Part shown: in pieces, positions 61,301 through 64,000 of the stretch
Layout of the letters: each line of letters opens with the position of its first letter
Position numbering within the stretch: the stretch's first letter is position 1
Source of the DNA: Panagrolaimus kolymaensis
Taxonomy: Eukaryota > Nematoda > Chromadorea > Rhabditida > Panagrolaimidae
Length of the DNA stretch: 64,000 nucleotides
NCBI GenBank assembly: GCA_028622995.1
Contig: JAJQJQ010000026.1
Location: 1,550,001-1,614,000, forward strand
Direction of reading: 5' to 3'
Translations under genes and position numbers: made by a program
The notes under the pieces: generated by a model
The model's database searches: none
Told to the model about the DNA's origin: nothing
Seen by the model: only the letters and a program-made list of their open reading frames with translations

Positions 61301-63109
61301 TTGTCGTTAATCTCCAGTCTCAACTCAAACTTCTCTCTTTGGTTTCTTTTCAACATCATATTCTCTTCAATTGCTGCTTCAATCTCATCTCTCAACATCT
61401 TCAAACTTTTAGCTTTTTTTGATCAAAAAAACAAGTGCCGTGTGTCACTGCTAAATTACACCAAAACATTTCTCCATCGTTTTTGTTACCTTTTGCTATT
61501 ATTATTATATATTTTTGTTGTTTTGTTTGTTTGTTCTTTAAAAAATAAAAAAATTTCTTTAATTTCTTTTGTGTCTTTTGAATTGAACTATTACTAATTA
61601 AATTTTATGGCATAATTATAAAATTCACAAGTCAGAATCAATGGTGGACTATCATAGTTATCGGGTAAATTTTAGTGAATCACCATAAAATAATTTACAC
61701 CACAAATCCCAACAAAATAAACGAAGGCTGAGGTCCGTCACGAAGTGACGGGCCGATAGCATTCTCTTATTCTATTAGGATATGTGGATCCACTGGTAAA
61801 AGTAACACAAACTAACTTTCTGTAATCGACTCCAAAATTCATTTGCCGCTTCTTCATCTTCATTGAATAAAGCATCCAATAAAAAATAACACAAGAAAAC
61901 GGGCCATTCACATTCAATATTTTCAAATTTTTGAAGTTCTGAATTAATGTAATAAAGTCGATTTGGATCCTGCAAACAAAAAATTAATTTTAATCTTCTA
62001 TTTAGAAAGTTAATTAGTGCTTACTTCTAAAACAGTTTTATATCCATCACGAAGAAATCTTCGACAACCATATCTTCCAAGAAGGGTTTCCATAATGGTG
62101 GTTCTTGTGAGATTCACCAATTCAAGATCTTCAACTGCAAATGCAGGATATGAAATTACTGTTAACAAAGCTGCATCAGTTTCTTTTGAAAATGATTCCC
62201 GAGGAAGTACACTAGTTAATACAGCTGAACATTGTTGAACTTCATCAGGTAATACATGAATTATGGATCCTTTGGAACCATCACTAAATAAATCACCCAC
62301 ATCATTGATAGCTTGTAAAGCAGCTTTAGCCATTCCTATGCTGCTTGCATTAAGTTCGCAAATACCTTGATTGGTTTTATCTCCACGTTCCCATATTCCA
62401 TAATCCTATAAACCCGTTTTATAAAAGAGGCAAAAGAATATATATAAAAAGCACTCACGGGAGTTCGATATCCAACTTCGATGTAATAAACTAAATTTTG
62501 AACGAATGCAACTTCATCAAAATTTCGAATAATTTGCAATCCTGAAGCTGTCATTTGAGCCAAAGTTAAAAGGTATAAAGATATGGCATCAATTTGTAAA
62601 TGTCCCCAATCATTATCTCCAACAACCGTGGATTTAGTTTTAACAGAATATTTTGCATGTAAACTATCGACTCTTCTTAAATGTTTTTTGAATAATTCTA
62701 ATTTATCCACTTGTCTCATCATACATTCAAGTAAAGATTGCATAATTTTGATACTAAAAAAAATTATATATATTCTTTTCTTGAAAAAACCATGAATATG
62801 CTTTTACCAAGTAAATCCAAGTTCATCAGCTCTTGCAAGATCTTCATCAAGTTCAGCTGATTTTCGATATGTTCGATACATGGCCCATAAAGCTTGTGCA
62901 GCATATAAATTATCTCTAATCCATCCATGTCCTAGATCAAAATTAATATTAAACCACTAATAAAAAAATATAGAAATGGACAAACCAGGAAAATCATTGG
63001 TATTGCTTTCAAATAAAGCTGTCACAGGATTTTGATAACATAAAATTGTTTTTTCTACTATCACCATTAACTGATCCAATTTAATACCTGATTGAGTTCG
63101 AGACCGCAT
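49315..63109 (-). CDS. PHKA: Phosphorylase b kinase regulatory alpha subunit
   Basis: Regulatory subunit of the kinase that activates glycogen phosphorylase. Sixteen exons: 62986-63109, 62808-62931, 62459-62753, 62025-62405, 61817-61969, 52594-52730, 52405-52538, 51839-52349, 51502-51779, 51144-51447, 50613-51015, 50337-50552, 50111-50269, 49980-50060, 49706-49918, 49315-49476. They join in frame to 1224 residues, the normal size. It opens [12 protein letters not shown], has the glucoamylase-like (GH15) N-terminal region with [49 protein letters not shown] and IECEWPVF, then LTGRP, FTPQF, GGAR and the C-terminal [12 protein letters not shown] and [11 protein letters not shown] calmodulin-binding region. 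Unlike vertebrate PHKA it has no C-terminal farnesylation cysteine. Intron 5 (52731-61816) is 9086 nt and contains other genes. The alpha rather than beta form is indicated by the start and by the domain wording. Confidence 0.93.
52929..52937 (+). promoter_or_regulatory. TATA box of nested peptide gene
   Basis: TATAAATAG, 75 bp upstream of the start codon of the nested gene, at a plausible distance if the 5' UTR is about 45 bases. Confidence 0.5.
53012..53450 (+). CDS. Small secreted protein nested in PHKA intron
   Basis: Three exons (53012-53028, 53167-53257, 53307-53450) join in frame to 83 residues. The first exon codes MNKFF plus part of a codon and ends at a perfect GTAAGT donor; the second supplies the rest of a signal peptide (about residues 1-19, cleavage likely after A-T-D-A). 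The mature part begins [13 protein letters not shown], continues with a tyrosine-rich [14 protein letters not shown] and ends with [16 protein letters not shown]. It has no cysteines, so it is unlike a defensin and more like a secreted tyrosine/proline-rich cuticle or neuropeptide-like product. The TATA box, signal peptide and in-frame splicing support a real gene. I do not recognise a family. It is antisense to the host gene. Confidence 0.65.
53451..55389. other. Intron DNA of probable transposon origin
   Basis: Mixed sequence between the nested peptide gene and the Helitron frame. It includes higher-GC patches (54350-54490, 54850-54950) with two copies of TAGCCGAAGCA about 30 bp apart, and loosely repeated GTACCTA...ACCA patches near 53522 and 54464. 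The 5' end and promoter of the Helitron must be in here, but I could not fix the terminus. Confidence 0.4.
53869..53943 (+). pseudogene. tRNA-like sequence (Pol III promoter remnant)
   Basis: A 75-nt stretch with a Pol III A-box-like TGCTCAGTGGTGAAGGC and a B-box-like AGTTCGACTCC at tRNA spacing. The ends can pair over 7 bp (TCGCTTT with AAAGTGA, one G-T). The D stem is weak and the T stem does not pair, so it is not a working tRNA; a decayed tRNA gene or SINE head is the best reading. Confidence 0.4.
55390..61179 (+). CDS. Helitron Rep-helicase with Ulp1-type protease domain
   Basis: A single uninterrupted frame of 1929 residues. A threonine/serine-rich N-terminus (about 1-130) is followed by a Ulp1/C48-type cysteine protease: GIHWTLL with H242, YYDSL with D259 and INCGPY with C314 give the catalytic triad. 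A CxxC zinc-binding patch lies near 475-505. The Helitron replication-initiator domain has the HUH motif MPHLHILL (H958, H960) and two tyrosines spaced YLLLKY (Y1086, Y1091). The C-terminal SF1 PIF1-type helicase has Walker A GSGGTGKT (K1481), Walker [18 protein letters not shown] and the closing INKAQGQTL and VAVSRVR motifs. No stop or frameshift is present, and no introns, unlike its neighbours. Codons use more C than host genes. It lies in reverse orientation inside PHKA intron 5. Confidence 0.93.
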   Translation: MPKTKKVSLEAKAARQRAYNKDYKEKSKSQRVAADSIDSNLDPPTSSSAPQQPTTTSTTSTTSTTTTTTTITTTPTNDEGEEFMDTTEAPTEDDPLLRRQHAPQAAEQQTSDEPPYTSQATNTGSMMDNQYEERMRRDDAEDEINHPDYSGLIFSGNELLSTQPWFNDAQIMAYLGAMAAHASNGCFEEIAILDTHYVNLRAAQHANRRNANVRPLNIRHFLRVFPDHPELILCPLQIHGIHWTLLSINLVTEVATYYDSLSVGACANGIPEDEKALCRIILDDLRAAQVIGDGVELRQADLYTINHQRDSINCGPYILLFAELIAFHGATIRLDLDISFERQRMLYLLRRLNDLNVGQQFHQNLDSWTPTPYERNQALQLPTADVVPRELPIENNLIRIITELPEGGRMIDIITLRRSQRVLPNTPHTMKLYYEKVQRELASFRRRGVPFALNSSKLSPDLNYLGPMCKRCRHCKAFLFDGETSSACCSNGAVAPPNLPRMPPRWDHLNNFKEFKLNSRKYNNLMSMASRTENVKNHMDVFKIQGEIHHDVGDLIPVNGKAPAFNQNYMLEFDDAVKNRLENDSKRYTWKKDVNNKEIIGLLEAMLREYNPLAKALLHMKDVLADYEAECLEKNEEVKRFYLVWENGKDAQTHRGCLNIPTVEGQIFSIYRSEDGEPPKGIMFGIARDGRNNIRHIPFWDPHRDAAAFPLIFVFGQEGWQPGIKKLNINQQPAGPLAADATAEEDHSDSDDVDEPQGPRTRTDVSLRQHYKSMVFDRDEYEKNVFNPVTGQKDLSAAYIINAHLNVERQQLDKMEEVQENSNFRSDGCDRLRAALQAKLDGDEQLKGKKLGKTILLKKNYRGGRRYMQSKFKDNIAICNRFGVPSLFITFTGNPRWQEITENLRPGETWVDRPDLICRVFNLKAKLFLDDILKAPHLLGRVKAHSVTLEHQKRGMPHLHILLIMEDGYKYETPEKVDDLISAELPILPVETDTSYEAAHQRRYSEYVLSFMVHDPKKCKVVCGAGRQPGVCGKDFPKAYAEETVMRKDGYAQIKRSDDGRSDLNLNGKPRAVPITNQYVIAHNRYLLLKYNSHINVEHCGGVRAIKYLYKYINKGTDQAFVSVRKQNNFESRQDNIVDYNEIVQYRKVKVTGAAEAMERLFGMFVTKMSHSVHELEVHLEGQHNIVFNADAEEEQIAEMVQSDGTDPNGKPTSRLTAFFKLVNQELAELAANSKAFDKDISTRSINLLYHQIPEHYKWDKPNKLWIRRKNVWKVIGRLCSVYPSNVEVYCLRELLKTVRGPRCYEDVRTIDGEVFPTFHSAAVAKKLFVDDMICYQTMDEIVKECMPRECRVVFALTLVYNQPTDPEAMWEKYCDHLIDRNSTLSKEVRVRRALAHIASILFHHQKSTTDFQLPDVPENELLDAINDAFPVADNDGTEDYRNCNTEQRAFIDKVQQSLDNTSDPTRDRLFFLQGSGGTGKTFVYNTMINLFRSQGKKVIAVASTGIAAILLNGGQTAHSAFRIPLDINKEPNISLTDPLARLIQEADVIIWDEAPMQHYSVLNHVAALIQKLIDADNHHSKFGNKTVILGGDFKQLLPVMRHESARASYEASLLCAELFRDNFKIHTLTTNVRASSDPTYSTWLNDIGNGRLQLAASKVQLPDDIVYYHQDPVINFVYPPELFKLDPSSKEFRDYVSDAVLLAPLNVTVNDLNERIISKLQGEHKEYLAINTISNARYSDDEFCRDTYDPEILATFEHSSIPFNKISLKIGSVVMLTRNLDIRLGLCNGTRMIVEKLHDNYISCRIITGSSKGQLMPIFALPNNYNDSSDDTWPEFTRTQLPIRPAFAMSINKAQGQTLNKVGIILNTDCFSHGQFYVAVSRVRCRQDIRIFVRNENTVMMNGKKIPYAKNIVFQEVLTAIEQQANRQ
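61180..61731. other. Helitron 3' untranslated region
   Basis: About 550 bp with no gene. Near its start it has two copies of a sequence like GTTCTTCACTTCGGTGTCGTTAATCTCCAG (61199 and 61288), a short direct repeat about 90 bp apart. AATAAA occurs near 61543. Confidence 0.4.
61732..61754 (+). repeat. Hairpin at probable Helitron 3' end
   Basis: GGTCCGTCAC, loop GAA, GTGACGGGCC: a 10-bp stem with one G-T pair. Helitrons carry such a hairpin just before their 3' end. No CTRR tetranucleotide follows at the usual 10-12 bases, so the exact end is unresolved. Confidence 0.55.
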
Positions 63110-63937
63110 ATTTTTTCCTCCTTGATTTTCCTTTAGCATAATGTCAATAAAAAAAAGTTTTATCTTAATTTTAAAATATATATTTTTTAAGACATATTAA
63201 ATTATTTTCTATTCTTTCTTTTCTTTGGCTGGCACACAAGGAAAAAATAAATGAAATGAAATGATGGTGGTGGTGTGACCTGTTAGTTTTAGTTGTTTTA
63301 GCTTTTTGTCGTCATCTTTGCATGTTGCGAAGGCGTTTTTATATTCAGGTGATTTTGATTGACTGAATTTAAAAAAATTTTAACAACAAAAAAACTTGTC
63401 AATTTCTTTATAATGATGTAGTTGAACTTTTGAGTCCTTAAAATTTGCTATTGTATTATATATTCTTTGTTGGTTCTTTGATTAAAAAAATTGTTGAAAT
63501 TTTCACAAATTGTGATTGTTCACGTGCGTGCTTTCCTGCTCGATTTCGAATATTGTTTGCTTTTTTAGTTTTTTAAAACAATAAAAAAGTTTATTTCGTA
63601 TAAATAAAAATAAAAAACAATTTAGAAATGGAAAAATAACATTGGAGCCTTAGAAAATAATGAAACGGATAAAAAAATACAATATAAAAACAATGGTTAT
63701 TATTAAAAAGTTTATATAAATAAAATAAGCGATAGCAAGAAAAAAATAATAAAGAGAGGAGGGGTGCTTTTTAGAGAGTAAAAAAAGATACTAATTGAAA
63801 ATGCGAATAAGAAAAAATAACGAAACAAAAAAACTAAACACATAAATAATATTAAAATAATAATAATGGAACCATAAAAATCGATGAGGTCGTGGCAGCA
63901 GCTTTTTTTAGTATTTTTTTTATCGACAAACATTTTA
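63110..63937. other. Upstream region of PHKA
   Basis: About 830 bp between the PHKA start and the stop of the next minus-strand gene. AT-rich; the frame at 63712-63948 is low complexity. It should hold the PHKA promoter. Confidence 0.4.
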
Positions 63938-64000
63938 CTACATTTCAAGGAAATTTACAGGCATATTGTCAGATACAACTTGAGTAACTTCAAATTCTCT
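63938..64000 (-). CDS. 3' end of a further minus-strand gene (partial)
   Basis: An open frame enters from the window edge, reads REFEVTQVVSDNMPVNFLEM and stops at 63938-63940. Its composition is unlike the low-complexity sequence around it. A GTAAAT inside it could also be a splice donor, in which case the exon would end after NMP. Too short to identify. Confidence 0.4.
   Translation of the reverse strand, partial: REFEVTQVVSDNMPVNFLEM

Larger units (their letters stand above)
55390..61760 (+). mobile_element. Helitron-family rolling-circle transposon (ends not fixed)
   Basis: Defined by the intact Rep-helicase frame. The right end is probably near the hairpin at 61732-61754; the left end is somewhere in 53451-55389. 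Typical TC start and CTRR end could not be assigned, so the limits given are approximate. Confidence 0.7.
52731..61816 (-). other. Intron 5 of PHKA, 9.1 kb, with nested elements
   Basis: The donor is GTTAGT at 61811-61816 and the acceptor TTTTTTAG at 52731-52738. Exon 5 ends in a full codon after LQK and exon 6 begins [11 protein letters not shown], and the joined protein matches the family across the junction (GLVPELY follows directly). All other introns in this gene are under 60 nt apart from a few near 100-200. The intron carries a secreted-peptide gene, a tRNA-like stretch and a Helitron, all on the plus strand. Confidence 0.85.

Noticed and set aside
1..64000. CRISPR arrays, bacterial operons, riboswitches, functional tRNA or rRNA genes
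   Set aside because: No direct-repeat arrays or conserved RNA cores were seen; the genes are spliced and eukaryotic.

Overview
The window reads as a compact, AT-rich nematode nuclear genome. Nearly all of the roughly 75 introns I could place are 45-60 nt, bounded by GT and TTTTTAG or TTTTCAG. Several start codons sit a few bases behind a pyrimidine-AG site of the kind used for spliced-leader trans-splicing. Two genes (POLE2 and SLMAP) lie 139 bp apart in operon fashion. The PBC homeobox protein has the nematode CEH-20 wording. I cannot name the species.

Layout: 0.7-1.6 kb (-) a mitochondrial MAIP1/Tim44-like protein; 2.2-5.0 kb (+) heparan sulfate NDST (hst-1); 5.1-8.6 kb (-) TFIID subunit TAF3; 9.3-11.0 kb (+) DNA polymerase epsilon subunit 2; 11.1-13.2 kb (+) SLMAP; 14.7-26.3 kb (+) HUWE1/EEL-1 in 22 exons; 26.8-27.0 kb (-) a small unknown protein; 28.2-30.6 kb (-) a Smoothened-like receptor; 32.1-35.0 kb (+) cap methyltransferase CMTR1; 35.2-35.4 kb a very GC-rich foldback element with hAT hallmarks; 36.4-40.2 kb (+) an ELAPOR-type membrane protein; 41.1-42.8 kb (-) PBC homeobox gene ceh-20; 42.8-49.3 kb no recognisable gene; 49.3-63.1 kb (-) phosphorylase kinase alpha subunit.

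The phosphorylase kinase gene is spread over 13.8 kb because its fifth intron is 9.1 kb long. That intron holds three guests on the opposite strand: a small three-exon secreted-peptide gene (53.0-53.5 kb), a tRNA-like Pol III promoter remnant (53.9 kb), and an apparently intact 1929-codon Helitron replicase-helicase with an N-terminal Ulp1-type cysteine protease (55.4-61.2 kb). The last 60 bases are probably the 3' end of another minus-strand gene.

Most genes are single-copy housekeeping or developmental genes with no shared pathway. POLE2 and SLMAP are the only candidates for co-transcription. Exon models were derived by reading splice sites in frame; every multi-exon model given sums to a whole number of codons. 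Protein identities rest on recognised family motifs, not on a database search.
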